Source: Prevotella jejuni (GTDB lineage Bacteria; Bacteroidota; Bacteroidia; Bacteroidales; Bacteroidaceae). From it: 64,000 nt of DNA. A model generated the notes under the pieces. That model ran no database searches. It was not told the origin of the DNA and was given only the letters and a program-made list of their open reading frames with translations. The first letter of the stretch is position 1. Each line of letters starts with the position of its first letter. The stretch lies in NCBI RefSeq assembly GCF_900187995.1, contig NZ_FZNZ01000020.1, forward strand, positions 1 to 64,000, given 5' to 3'. Shown in pieces: positions 27,766-36,516 of this stretch. The translations under genes were made by a program, and so were the position numbers.

Positions 27766-29355
27766 ATGAAAAAGTTACTATCCTATATAACAGCTGCAGC
27801 TCTCGGTTTAGCTCTGACAGGCTGTATGGACATTGAGCCAGTTAGTACTATTACCGATGCAAACTACTGGAAGAATCCTGATCAAGTACAAGCTTTCAAT
27901 CAAGGACTGAGTTCTTGGATGCGAAGCTATGCCGACAAGTATATCGTCTGGGGTGAGATGCGAAGTAATATCTATAGTGGAACCGCTTTTAGTGGTGAGG
28001 CTCCACAGGGGTATGACCGTCTATGGAATAACACACTTGAGAAGAGTAGTGCGGTGGTAGGCAACTATGGAGGTCTTTACACTGGTATCAACCAAATCAA
28101 TTTGATGATAGATAAGGTGAAGGAAGCCGACTATCTTACCGATGCGGAGAAGAATAGCTATCTTGGAGGGGCTCATGGTATGCGTGCCTTCTTGTATTTT
28201 CAGTTGCTCCGCACCTATGGTGATGTTATTGTCTATCTACAACATACGGAAGGAAAAACTATCGTCTTGAGTAAGGTTGCCCGTAAGCAGGATGCTGCTG
28301 CTGACGTAATGAAGCAGATTAAGGCAGACATCTCGGCTTCAGAGACCGCTTATAACAATAACTATAAGTTCACCAATGGTCGTACTTATTGGTCACTTGC
28401 TGCAACGAAGATGCTCAAGGGCGAGGTTTACCTGTGGAGTGGAAAGCAGATGGGTGGTGGTACTGCCGACTATCAGACTGCGCTTACAGCTTATCAAGAT
28501 GTTCAAAATAATGCGGATGTGAGTCTGCTTGATAATTTTGAAGATGTCTTTGCTTATGATAACAAGGAGAACAAAGAGATTATCTATGCACTCCATAATC
28601 GTGAGAACGAAACTTCTTTATGGGGAGGTCTTTATACTTCACTCGTAATGAACAAGCAGAATGTAGGTGCTTATCGTCTGCATAACGATGCTGGTAAGGC
28701 AATTCAGTTTAGTGAGTCACCGAATCTAAACTTGCGTTTAGGTAGTGGTGTAATGCGTTTCCCATTGGATAAACGTTTGTGGACTAAGCTCTATACAAAT
28801 GATAATGACAAACGTAAGAAAGCTTCTCTGGCTGATGTTTATCAGGCTTCAGATGGTTCCTACGTGGGTAATATCTGTAATAAGTTCCACGGGACATTGC
28901 TTGCTGGTAGTTCTGCCACATCATGGTATGATGATCAACCTATCTATCGTTATGCAGAGTGTTTGCTTGGTATTGCTGAGGCTAAGGCTTTCTTAGGTCA
29001 GGACCCATCAACAGAAATCAATCAAGTTCGTCGTCGTGCTTACGGTGCAACCTACTTCAATGCTCATACAGAGGTGCAATATCCAAATGATGTAAGTACT
29101 GGAGGAAGTACCGCACTGACCAACTTCTATACCGATAACCCATTTGTTGGTGGTGATGAGGACCCAATAGAAGCTATTCTTAAAGAGCGTATGCGTGAGT
29201 TCTTGTTTGAAGGAAAGCGTTGGCATGATATTCGTTTGGTTGATAAGGCTACTAAGTATTCAACGGCAAACGCAAATCGTTTGTTGTGGCCTATTGATGA
29301 GACAACGAAGTCAACCAATGCTGAGTTGGTACAAACTCCTGGTTACGGAGATTAA
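27766..29355 (+). CDS. SusD/RagB-family nutrient-binding lipoprotein
   Basis: A 529-residue surface lipoprotein that caps the SusC transporter. The lipobox ALTGC (Cys about 19) follows MKKLLSYITAAALGLAL. SusD hallmarks include YWKNPDQVQAFNQG near the N-terminus, GGAHGMRAFLYFQLLRTYGDV (the TPR-like helical core) and the C-terminal LKERMREFLFEGKRWHDIRLV. An ATG four codons upstream exists, but this start gives the usual signal peptide. It lies 19 bases after susC and is followed by a terminator. Confidence 0.95.
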   Translation: MKKLLSYITAAALGLALTGCMDIEPVSTITDANYWKNPDQVQAFNQGLSSWMRSYADKYIVWGEMRSNIYSGTAFSGEAPQGYDRLWNNTLEKSSAVVGNYGGLYTGINQINLMIDKVKEADYLTDAEKNSYLGGAHGMRAFLYFQLLRTYGDVIVYLQHTEGKTIVLSKVARKQDAAADVMKQIKADISASETAYNNNYKFTNGRTYWSLAATKMLKGEVYLWSGKQMGGGTADYQTALTAYQDVQNNADVSLLDNFEDVFAYDNKENKEIIYALHNRENETSLWGGLYTSLVMNKQNVGAYRLHNDAGKAIQFSESPNLNLRLGSGVMRFPLDKRLWTKLYTNDNDKRKKASLADVYQASDGSYVGNICNKFHGTLLAGSSATSWYDDQPIYRYAECLLGIAEAKAFLGQDPSTEINQVRRRAYGATYFNAHTEVQYPNDVSTGGSTALTNFYTDNPFVGGDEDPIEAILKERMREFLFEGKRWHDIRLVDKATKYSTANANRLLWPIDETTKSTNAELVQTPGYGD

Positions 29356-29384
29356 TCAAAAAGACCATTGAATTTTATTCTTAT

Positions 29385-29426
29385 AGGGGAAAGTGCGGGA
29401 AAGTGTTCTCGTCTTTCCCCTTTTTC
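29385..29426 (+). terminator. Terminator of the first SusC/SusD operon
   Basis: AGGGGAAAG and CTTTCCCC (29385-29393, 29413-29420) form the stem around a 19-base loop, followed by TTTTTCTTTT. It lies 30 bases after the susD stop. Confidence 0.85.
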
Positions 29427-29600
29427 TTTTGGTTCTTCCAAAATTTGGAATGATAAACTAAAACTCTTATATAATAAGGTACACAGAAGGACGGGAGGGA
29501 CGGAAATAAAGGCAAAGTCACGGAGGTGTAGCGTACAGATTCCTGATAACTTTTTAGTAGGCATGTGAGACGAAGCTGACTGTTATATCACAGACAAAGA
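29427..29600 (+). repeat. Dispersed repeat with TGATAAACTAAAACTC, copy a
   Basis: TTTTGGTTCTTCCAAAAT, GGAATGATAAACTAAAACTC, ATATAATAAGGTACA, then GGAGGTGTAGCGTACA and TCCTGATAACTTTT and GACGAAGCTGAC form an ordered series. The same series recurs at 29983-30185, and its first half recurs at 39264-39330. No coding sequence is visible. Confidence 0.8.
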
Positions 29601-29784
29601 TGGCTGAAGATAGATCTAACAGTTTTGTAGGTATCCTTCATAACATCCTTAGGGATAGAGAAACACTTTAGAAAGGGGACTTCGCCAGTAGAACGTTGCT
29701 ACCACAAGCTTATGAAAATACCTTACATCCAATCGAGTCAGATAGCTTCAATGCAAGGGTATAATATCCTTATTCATAGGATTT

Positions 29785-29970
29785 ATAATAAATTGTAAAT
29801 CAACAAGTTGCATTCTATATTAAAGAAGACGCCATTCTTGCATCAAGAAGGACGTCTTCAACACGCAAGAAAGGCATGTTCTCGAATACTGACGAGCCTC
29901 TTCTTCTTGCTTCTTCAGCCTTCTGTCGAATGGAGAAGAAGGTGGTTAGTAAAAAATCTCAACAATATCT
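29785..29970 (+). repeat. Dispersed GAAGACGCC repeat, copy 3
   Basis: It begins AATAAATTGTAAATCAACAA, continues with the hairpin AAGACGCCATTCTTG ... CAAGAAGGACGTCTT (29825-29850), then GCAAGAAAGGCATGTTCTCG and TCGAATGGAGAAGAAGGT. Compensating differences keep much of the stem relative to the other copies. Confidence 0.8.
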
Positions 29971-29982
29971 GTCTACTGTTTA

Positions 29983-30200
29983 ATGGTTTTTGGTTCTTGC
30001 GAAATATGGAATGATAAACTAAAACTCATATATAATAAGGTACATAGAGTTACGGAGTGAATGGAGGTAAAGGCATTAGCACGGAGGAGCCGATGGTACA
30101 AAGATCAAAAGAGGTGTAGCGTACATATTCTTGATAACTCTTGAGATAAATGCTTTGGGTATAAAGTCTCAAACGAAGCTGACAAACTATTTACGTCGCT
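29983..30200 (+). repeat. Dispersed repeat with TGATAAACTAAAACTC, copy b
   Basis: It reads TTTTTGGTTCTTGCGAAATA, then GGAATGATAAACTAAAACTC, ATAATAAGGTACATAGA, GGTGTAGCGTACATATTC, TTGATAACTCTT and CAAACGAAGCTGAC. This is a direct repeat of 29427-29600 with one extra insertion of about 50 bases. The rest of the gap to the next promoter (30200-30600) is AT-rich and holds nothing recognisable. Confidence 0.8.
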
Positions 30201-30606
30201 CCCCGCACCGACGGTGCCTACGTGCGTGCCAGTGTTTTGTTTTGATAAACTCCGTACTCGCTTTTTCCCTGCGTGACATTTTGCCAGAGACCTAAGCTTA
30301 GGCAAATCATTATCACCCTAAAATGCTGAAGACCCTTTCTTTTGCTTGTAATTAGCAAGATGGTATATTTTCTATAAGTACTATCAGATAAGCATTTTAT
30401 ATCAATTATTTCGCTGTACCTTACTGTATGTTTATTATATATTATAAAGAGTTTTATGTTCTATCTTTTAATGGTGAACTGATATTTAGTACATGTAACA
30501 TTTATAGCGAACACTGATGGTGCTGAACAATAAATAATCTATATACTTGCCTATTTGTTCTAATAGTAGACTTGCTTATTGTCAGTTGGTTTACTAACTT
30601 TTAGGT

Positions 30607-30638
30607 ATTGCACACTCTATAGAATATTAATACTTTTG
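30607..30638 (+). promoter_or_regulatory. Promoter of the TonB-receptor/lipoprotein operon
   Basis: ATTG (30607-30610), 20 bases, then TACTTTTG (30631-30638) matches the Bacteroidota promoter. The TonB-dependent receptor starts 75 bases later. Confidence 0.7.
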
Positions 30639-30713
30639 CATCGATAGTTGAATACATATTTTTTACTTAAGACTCTATTCGTTGTAACATGGAGTCTTTA
30701 AACTACAAGTTAG

Positions 30714-32888
30714 ATGAAGAATAACAGAAAAAGACTTATCTGTACAGGGGTGTATAATACTTATTCGTTATATAAAAAGGCGATTTGTCTAATACTTTTT
30801 TCATGTTTTTTCATGCTTAGTGGAAATGCACAAGAGGTGAATAAGCGTGATACAACTGTTGAGATGAAAGAAGTTATGGTGACAGCACGTAGCGAAATTA
30901 GGAAGTTGAAGGAGTCGGCTATGCCTATATCCGTTATAGGACAGCGTCAGTTACAAGGTACAGCGACAAATATTAATGACGTTCTTGCGCGTACAGTTGG
31001 AGTTACCGTGCGAAATACAGGAGGTTTAGGTAGTGCCTCTCGCATCTCACTTCGTGGCTTAGAAGGTAAGCGTATGGGAATGTATGTGGATGAAATTCCG
31101 ATGTCGCAGTTGAGTAACTTTGTTGCCTTAAACGATATTCCTACGAATATGATAGAGCGCATTGAGGTTTATAAAGGTATTGTCCCTTATAAGTTTGGTG
31201 GCTCAGCCTTAGGCGGAGCAGTCAATGTAGTAACAAAGGAATATCCACCTGTTTATTTTGATTTCTCATACGAGTTAGGTTCATTTAACACACATCAAGT
31301 ATCAACGGTGTTTAAGCGTACCAATCATAAAACTGGTCTACAATTTGGTATTGGCGGAGCCTTCTCGTTCTCAAAGAACAATTATAAGATGACCTTGGCA
31401 AATCTTGATAATAGAATAGTAGAAAGAGATCATGATAAGTTCAGTAAAGTCATGGCTGGAATGTCAGTTAAGGCTACGAAATGGTGGTTTGATGAAATGA
31501 AGTGGGAACTTATTTTCCTCAAGACACGTCAGGAGATACAAGGAATCGACCTCGATGTGCGTGAGGCTTATAACCACTCTGTTAGTGGATTGACAACATT
31601 GGCACTAAAACGTAAGAATTTCTTTTTAGATGGTCTCGATTTTGACTTTGATATAGGGTATTTCATAGGTAGGTATGGCTTGAATGATAAAGCTTCAAAT
31701 CGTTATGATTGGGATGGAAACAAGTTGCCTGCAGTCTCTCCATACGGAGGAGAGCAGAATAACTTCCCTTCAGACGGAAGAAACCGGTCAAATGAGTTGA
31801 CATCGAAGCTTAATTTGGGATATACCATAGATAAGCATCATGGCATTAATCTGAATGTTTACTTTGATAGGAATTCACTTCATCCGAATGACTCTTTAAT
31901 GGATAAAGCCTTGGGATTTCAATCAAATTTCCCAAGTAAGATGAAAACCTTAACAACGGGTTTGTCATACGATTTGACCCTCTTTGATGGTCGTTTCCAA
32001 AATGCTTTTACTTTAAAGAACTTTATTTTCTCATCTCATTCCCGCAGCATAGATGTTTATTCGGTACGTTCGCCAGAGCCTGTAAAGGTGTTTAAATCTT
32101 ATTTCGGTTTTAGTGATGCCTTTCGTTATAAGTTTACAGACGACTTGATGCTAAAGGGCTCTTTTAATTCAGAGGTGCGAATACCTACAAGTGAGGAGTT
32201 GATAGGTAATGGATATTCTATCCTTGCATCCCCAGCTTTGAAGCCTGAACGTACATCTGGTGTCAATCTTGGTATGCTTTATCGTCACTTAAAACAAGAT
32301 GGTGGACTTGTTGAGATAGAGTTGAATGGTTTTTATAATCAGTTGAAAGACATGATAAGGTTCACGCCTGATATGATTCCTACGATGGCTCGCTATCGTA
32401 ACTTTGGTAGTGTTCGTACGAGAGGTGTTGAACTTGATGTTAAGGGAGATGTTTGTCCAGTACTTTATCTTTATGCGAATGGTACTTATCAAGACCTTCG
32501 TGACGTGAGAAAGTTAACTCCTGGTACTACTGTCGAGAATCCCACTTATATGAAGCGTATCCCAAATGTACCTTATTTGTTAGCAAACTTTGGTGCAGAG
32601 TTCCATAAAGAGAATCTCTTTGGAGGAAAGGAACAGAACACCCGTTTCCTCTTTGATGCTTCATACGTGCATACGTATTTCTATGATTTTGAAGTAAGTC
32701 GGTATCAAGATAAGAAGATTCCTTCAGCTTTAACGATGGATGCAGCCATAGAACATAGTTTCAAGAATGACCAATGGGTTCTGACGTTTAAGGTAAAGAA
32801 TCTCACTAATCGCCGTGTTGTATCAGAATTTAATCGTCCTCTGCCAGGAAGATATATAGGAGTAAAGGTTAGATACCTTCTGAAGTAA
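30714..32888 (+). CDS. TonB-dependent outer-membrane receptor
   Basis: A 724-residue TonB-dependent receptor of the siderophore/heme type, not SusC type. A signal peptide (AICLILFSCFFMLSGNAQ) precedes a TonB-box-like EMKEVMVTARS and the plug domain (GLGSASRISLRGLEGKRMGM, PYKFGGSALGGAVNVVTKEY). The barrel ends NRPLPGRYIGVKVRYLLK. The regulatory-like N-terminal domain of SusC is missing, and the size is typical of metal-chelate receptors. It is followed by a DUF4374-like lipoprotein, a pairing known from the Bacteroides xusAB xenosiderophore system, so iron-siderophore uptake is a reasonable inference. Confidence 0.9.
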   Translation: MKNNRKRLICTGVYNTYSLYKKAICLILFSCFFMLSGNAQEVNKRDTTVEMKEVMVTARSEIRKLKESAMPISVIGQRQLQGTATNINDVLARTVGVTVRNTGGLGSASRISLRGLEGKRMGMYVDEIPMSQLSNFVALNDIPTNMIERIEVYKGIVPYKFGGSALGGAVNVVTKEYPPVYFDFSYELGSFNTHQVSTVFKRTNHKTGLQFGIGGAFSFSKNNYKMTLANLDNRIVERDHDKFSKVMAGMSVKATKWWFDEMKWELIFLKTRQEIQGIDLDVREAYNHSVSGLTTLALKRKNFFLDGLDFDFDIGYFIGRYGLNDKASNRYDWDGNKLPAVSPYGGEQNNFPSDGRNRSNELTSKLNLGYTIDKHHGINLNVYFDRNSLHPNDSLMDKALGFQSNFPSKMKTLTTGLSYDLTLFDGRFQNAFTLKNFIFSSHSRSIDVYSVRSPEPVKVFKSYFGFSDAFRYKFTDDLMLKGSFNSEVRIPTSEELIGNGYSILASPALKPERTSGVNLGMLYRHLKQDGGLVEIELNGFYNQLKDMIRFTPDMIPTMARYRNFGSVRTRGVELDVKGDVCPVLYLYANGTYQDLRDVRKLTPGTTVENPTYMKRIPNVPYLLANFGAEFHKENLFGGKEQNTRFLFDASYVHTYFYDFEVSRYQDKKIPSALTMDAAIEHSFKNDQWVLTFKVKNLTNRRVVSEFNRPLPGRYIGVKVRYLLK

Positions 32889-33003
32889 GAAGCAATAAGA
32901 CTTTATTTTGCATTAAGTTACATGAAAGAATAAAGTATGATTCATAAAGAAAGGGCATATTGTGTGTCTATAGAGATAATATTAATATTAAATAAAGAGA
33001 AAA

Positions 33004-34251
33004 ATGAAAAAGCTAAAATCAATTCTTTCAGCCATTGTTGTGATGGCTATGTTTACCGCTTGCGGAAACAATGGTGACGACCCAACACCTGGTCCTAAAC
33101 CTAATCCTGGTAATAAGGACTTCCATGGAGTTGTCTTCGCAACGGGAATTACCAATCCAGAGGGTAGTAGTGGTAATGTATATTTACAAGCATTACCAAG
33201 TTTCTTGCCTGGTACTTATGATAATAGCAATAGTATTCCTTGCGGTTTTGGTGCTACGCCAATTGTAACAGAGTCGGGCAATGTCTACTCTTTCCCTGAT
33301 TATATGGGTAACACGAAGGCGGAGATAAATCGCTATAGAATTATGAACGATGGTACGTGGAAGAAAGAAGGTGCATTGTCTATTCCTGCTGGTGCTGCAG
33401 CATGTAACATCGTAGAAGCAAGTAGTGAGAAAGCATACGTCAGTTTACAAGGTATTGGTGTTGTGATGGTATTCAACCCAACAACTATGACAAAGATTGC
33501 TGATATTGACCTTAATAATCTGAAACAGACAGATACGAGGGTTGCACCTGCTGCAATGATTATCCGTGATGGTAAACTCTTTGTTGGGCTGAACCAAATG
33601 AATGCTCAGTATGTGGCAACTCGTAATAATATAGAGTTTGCTATGATTGATGTGAAGACAGACAAGGTAGAGAAACACATTGTTAATGAGTCTTTGGGTA
33701 TGTGCTTTGCTACTCGTCCTATTGATGCGGGTTCTATCTTCATGGATGAGAATAAGGACATCTACTTTAATTGTGTTGGTTCATTCGGTGTTGTTCCTGG
33801 ACTGAATGGTGGTATTGCTCGTATAAAGAATGGTTCTACAGAGATAGATCCAGACTTCCTGATTCGTCTTGATAAGACAGAGGTTGCTGGTCTTTCAACC
33901 AAGCATATAGACTATATCGCAGCTATGTGTTATGCGGGTAAGGGTTTACTATATATTTATGGAAACTCCTTTGCACTTGCTCCTGATGGTCTGACAAATC
34001 CATACCTCAGCTTTACATCTGTTCCAATCGTTGTTGATTTGAAGCAAAAGGCGATGACACTTATCAACGGAATGGAGATTTCTAATCCTCAGGGTATTGC
34101 TGTTGCTAAGCATAAGAATTTGATAGTCTTTGGTAGTGCTAATAAGAAGGCTACAGGTTTCTACACTTACAATCCAGATACGAAAGAAGTTGCAGGTCCT
34201 ATCCTTCAGGTAAAGGGTAACCCTTGCTTCTTTCATAGTTTTGAGAAGTAA
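33004..34251 (+). CDS. DUF4374-like beta-propeller lipoprotein (possible siderophore-binding partner)
   Basis: A 415-residue lipoprotein with lipobox MFTAC (Cys 20) and a Pro/Gly/Asn linker (DDPTPGPKPNPGNKD). The body alternates strands with repeated phrases such as VSLQGIGVVMVFNPTTMTKI, MIIRDGKLFVGLNQ and NPQGIAVAKHKNLIVFGSAN, which suggests a beta-propeller. This resembles DUF4374 proteins such as XusB of Bacteroides, which captures siderophores for a TonB receptor. The family call is from memory of the pattern, not from a search. It lies 115 bases after the receptor and is followed by a hairpin. Confidence 0.75.
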   Translation: MKKLKSILSAIVVMAMFTACGNNGDDPTPGPKPNPGNKDFHGVVFATGITNPEGSSGNVYLQALPSFLPGTYDNSNSIPCGFGATPIVTESGNVYSFPDYMGNTKAEINRYRIMNDGTWKKEGALSIPAGAAACNIVEASSEKAYVSLQGIGVVMVFNPTTMTKIADIDLNNLKQTDTRVAPAAMIIRDGKLFVGLNQMNAQYVATRNNIEFAMIDVKTDKVEKHIVNESLGMCFATRPIDAGSIFMDENKDIYFNCVGSFGVVPGLNGGIARIKNGSTEIDPDFLIRLDKTEVAGLSTKHIDYIAAMCYAGKGLLYIYGNSFALAPDGLTNPYLSFTSVPIVVDLKQKAMTLINGMEISNPQGIAVAKHKNLIVFGSANKKATGFYTYNPDTKEVAGPILQVKGNPCFFHSFEK

Positions 34252-34254
34252 AAA

Positions 34255-34296
34255 AGGAGGGCTCCTCACTTAATAATAAGTAAAAGGAGCCTTCCT
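34255..34296 (+). terminator. Hairpin after the DUF4374-like gene
   Basis: AGGAGGGCTCCT and AGGAGCCTTCCT (34255-34266, 34285-34296) pair with one wobble, with an inner ACTTA/TAAGT extension. It starts right after the stop codon and separates the methyltransferase gene from the lipoprotein gene. The T-run is short, so readthrough is likely. Confidence 0.7.
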
Positions 34297-34335
34297 GTTA
34301 TCTAATCACTCAAATGATATTCATATAGAATACAA

Positions 34336-35157
34336 ATGGAAAAGGTTAAATCCACTCTGACGGAGATTCCCGAAACGATGCTTACCACGTTGTGGGCAAA
34401 AGCTGTTGAGTCCGATCGCCCTAATCCCTTGCTGCGTGATGAGAAAGCAAAGGAAATCATCGGACAGATTGACTATGATTTTTCTAAGTTTAAGAAAGCC
34501 AAGCTCTCACAGTTAGGCTGCTGCATTCGTGCTAAACTGATAGATAATGAGGCACGACAGTTCCTTGCCCAGCATCCCGATGCTGTGGTGATACAGCTGG
34601 GGGCAGGATTGGATGCACGGTATGAGCGGATGGGGCGACCCGAAGTGACACACTGGTTCGATCTCGATCTCCCAGAGGCTGTCGATCTGCGCCGCCGTTT
34701 CCTTACGGAGACGGAACGCAACACTTATCTGGCAGAATCCCTATTCGATGAGGATTGGTTGCACAGAGTGAGAGCATATAGTAAGTCGCCTGTACTAATT
34801 ATCCTTGAGGGAGTGCTGATGTATTTCCCTGAGGAAAGAGTGCGAGAACTATTCCGCAATATCTGTGACAAACTCCCATCAGCTACCATTTTGTTTGATA
34901 TGCTCGCTTTTGTGTTTGTTGGACGAGAGAAGAAACATGATATGCTGCAGAAGATGGACAAAGGTGTTGAGTTCAAGTGGTCACTACTCAATACAAAGGA
35001 GATGGAGAAATGGAACAGTCGATTGCACGTGAGGAAGGAATATTTTATGAGTGAGTACGATGAAGGGCGATTCCCGTCCATTTTCCATCTGTTCCTTCGC
35101 ATTCCTTATTTCCATCGCCGCTTCAATCAGCGTATTGTCAGGATTGAGATAGAATAG
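34336..35157 (+). CDS. SAM-dependent methyltransferase, TcmP/LCM (PPM1) family
   Basis: A 273-residue class I methyltransferase. The family pattern is complete: IPETMLTTLWAKAVES at the start, RAKLID, the SAM loop LGAGLDARYER (88-98), the FDLDLPE motif (108-114) and EGVLMYFPEERV (158 on). Known relatives methylate carboxyl or hydroxyl groups, for example TcmP in tetracenomycin synthesis and leucine carboxyl methyltransferases. The substrate here is unknown. The gene is visibly richer in G and C than its neighbours, especially in its first half, which hints at transfer. It sits 84 bases after the lipoprotein gene, beyond a hairpin. Confidence 0.88.
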   Translation: MEKVKSTLTEIPETMLTTLWAKAVESDRPNPLLRDEKAKEIIGQIDYDFSKFKKAKLSQLGCCIRAKLIDNEARQFLAQHPDAVVIQLGAGLDARYERMGRPEVTHWFDLDLPEAVDLRRRFLTETERNTYLAESLFDEDWLHRVRAYSKSPVLIILEGVLMYFPEERVRELFRNICDKLPSATILFDMLAFVFVGREKKHDMLQKMDKGVEFKWSLLNTKEMEKWNSRLHVRKEYFMSEYDEGRFPSIFHLFLRIPYFHRRFNQRIVRIEIE

Positions 35158-35240
35158 TTCCGTCTCCTGTTTCTGCCCGTTAGTTGCAGAAGACAGGTAG
35201 AACTGTTCGAAAGTATTTTGAAGATGACCTACAAACGTTT

Positions 35241-35329
35241 AAAAAGTCTCTAAGCTTCTTTGAAAAGCTCTTAAGCTTTCTTTAAAAAGCTCCTAAGCTT
35301 TTTGTGAAAAGCTCTTAAGCTTTTTGGGG
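35241..35329. repeat. 22-bp palindromic tandem repeat (AAGCTYYTAAGCTT)
   Basis: Four units of about 22 bases, each built on the near-palindrome AAAAGCTCTTAAGCTTTT, stand between the convergent methyltransferase and mdh genes. The first unit is degenerate (AAAAAGTCTCTAAGCTTC). Any unit can fold into a stem ending in T residues on both strands. Confidence 0.85.
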
Positions 35330-35367
35330 GAGACCATTGAGTTCCTTACACGTTTTATCTGTCCAAT

Positions 35368-35406
35368 AAGAAAGGCAACCGACTATAAATGTCAGTTGCC
35401 TTTCTT
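35368..35406 (-). terminator. Bidirectional terminator near mdh
   Basis: AAGAAAGGCAAC and GTTGCCTTTCTT (35368-35379, 35395-35406) form a 12-bp perfect stem that ends in a pyrimidine/T tract on either strand. It lies 60 bases after the mdh stop. Confidence 0.85.
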
Positions 35407-35420
35407 TAATAATATCTGCT

Positions 35421-35464
35421 GTCAACTTGTCAACTTGAAAGTTTCACTTGTCAACTCGTCAACT
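35421..35464. repeat. GTCAACTTGTCAAC short repeat tract beside mdh
   Basis: Four GTCAACT(T/C) words in two pairs directly follow the mdh stop (on the minus strand). It is the same word as in the 23S-5S spacer and the gldM-gldN gap. Confidence 0.7.
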
Positions 35465-35467
35465 ATC

Positions 35468-36460
35468 TTACAAATTTGTGTTGTCCTTCTTCCAATCAGC
35501 AACAGCTGGGATGATGTTGAGGCTGATAATTTCGTCACGCATCTTGCAGAGGTGTTCGTAAGAAGCCTGAAGAGAAGCCATCTCCTCTGGAGTACCTGTT
35601 GGCTCAGTGTAGTGAACACCAGTAGCGTCAATTGTTGTAGGCATAGCCATCATAACGTTCTTGAAGCCGAGCTTCTCATCGTTAACGTAGCAACCTGCTG
35701 GCAAGGTAAACTTCTCACCACCCATTGCAGCCTCAATCATCTTAACAGCATTGTAAGCTGGGCTCTGGAATGAGCTGCGACCACGAAGCTTGATGATGTT
35801 AGAACCACCCTGTACGGTGTGGTGCTTAATCTCTTCCCAACGCTCTGCAGAGAGACCCATCTCTGACAATGGTTTGCCATCAATCTTAACCTTAGAAGCG
35901 AATACTGCCATCTGCTCACCGTGACCACCGTATGTGTGTGCACCAGTAACCTTATCCTGCTGTACGCCAAACTCGTGCGCCAAAGCCTGCTGCAGACGAG
36001 TAGAGTCGAGAGCAGCGAGTGATGTGAGCTGATTTGGTTTCAAACCAGAGTGAATAAGAGCTGTCAATGCAGTAACGTCAGCTGGGTTGAAGATAACAAC
36101 AACGTGCTTAACATCTGGGCAATACTTCTTGATATTCTCACCGAAGTCAGCAGCAATCTTGCAGTTACCCTTCAACAAGTCCTCACGTGTCATACCCTCC
36201 TTACGTGGAGCACCACCAGAAGAGATGATGTACTTAGCACCTGTGAAAGCCTCTGCTGGGTCAACGGTGTAAGAGAGGTTAGCACCAGGGAAAGCGCACT
36301 GCTCCATCTCATCGAATACACCATGAACGCCTGGCTCATAGATATCATATAGACAGATGTTAGGAGTAAGACCGAGTGTGAGAGCGGTCTGAACCATGTT
36401 TGAACCAATCATACCGCCTGCACCGACGATAACAAGTTTCTCGTTTGTTAAGTAATTCAT
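35468..36460 (-). CDS. mdh: Malate dehydrogenase
   Basis: A 330-residue NAD-dependent dehydrogenase that interconverts malate and oxaloacetate. The Rossmann loop VGAGGMIGSNM lies at 12-22. The substrate-binding segment SSGGAPRKEGMTREDLLKGN matches the LDH/MDH superfamily. The catalytic region is VTGAHTYGGHGEQM. The sequence fits the Bacteroidota MDH group. It is monocistronic, with a -7 box about 50 bases upstream and a terminator downstream. Confidence 0.95.
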   Translation of the reverse strand: MNYLTNEKLVIVGAGGMIGSNMVQTALTLGLTPNICLYDIYEPGVHGVFDEMEQCAFPGANLSYTVDPAEAFTGAKYIISSGGAPRKEGMTREDLLKGNCKIAADFGENIKKYCPDVKHVVVIFNPADVTALTALIHSGLKPNQLTSLAALDSTRLQQALAHEFGVQQDKVTGAHTYGGHGEQMAVFASKVKIDGKPLSEMGLSAERWEEIKHHTVQGGSNIIKLRGRSSFQSPAYNAVKMIEAAMGGEKFTLPAGCYVNDEKLGFKNVMMAMPTTIDATGVHYTEPTGTPEEMASLQASYEHLCKMRDEIISLNIIPAVADWKKDNTNL

Positions 36461-36508
36461 AATAAATATTTTATTTTAAAAGTATATTTTCCCTTTTGTT
36501 CGATACCG

Positions 36509-36516
36509 CAAAGTTA
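36509..36516 (-). promoter_or_regulatory. Putative -7 box for mdh
   Basis: The minus strand reads TAACTTTG about 50 bases before the mdh start, matching TAnnTTTG. A -33 TTTG is not clear. Confidence 0.5.

Noticed and set aside
29808..30014. 68-codon plus-strand frame
   Set aside because: It spans two different dispersed repeats and is not kept open in their other copies.
30105..30305. 66-codon minus-strand frame
   Set aside because: It covers the end of a repeat copy and shows no features of a protein.
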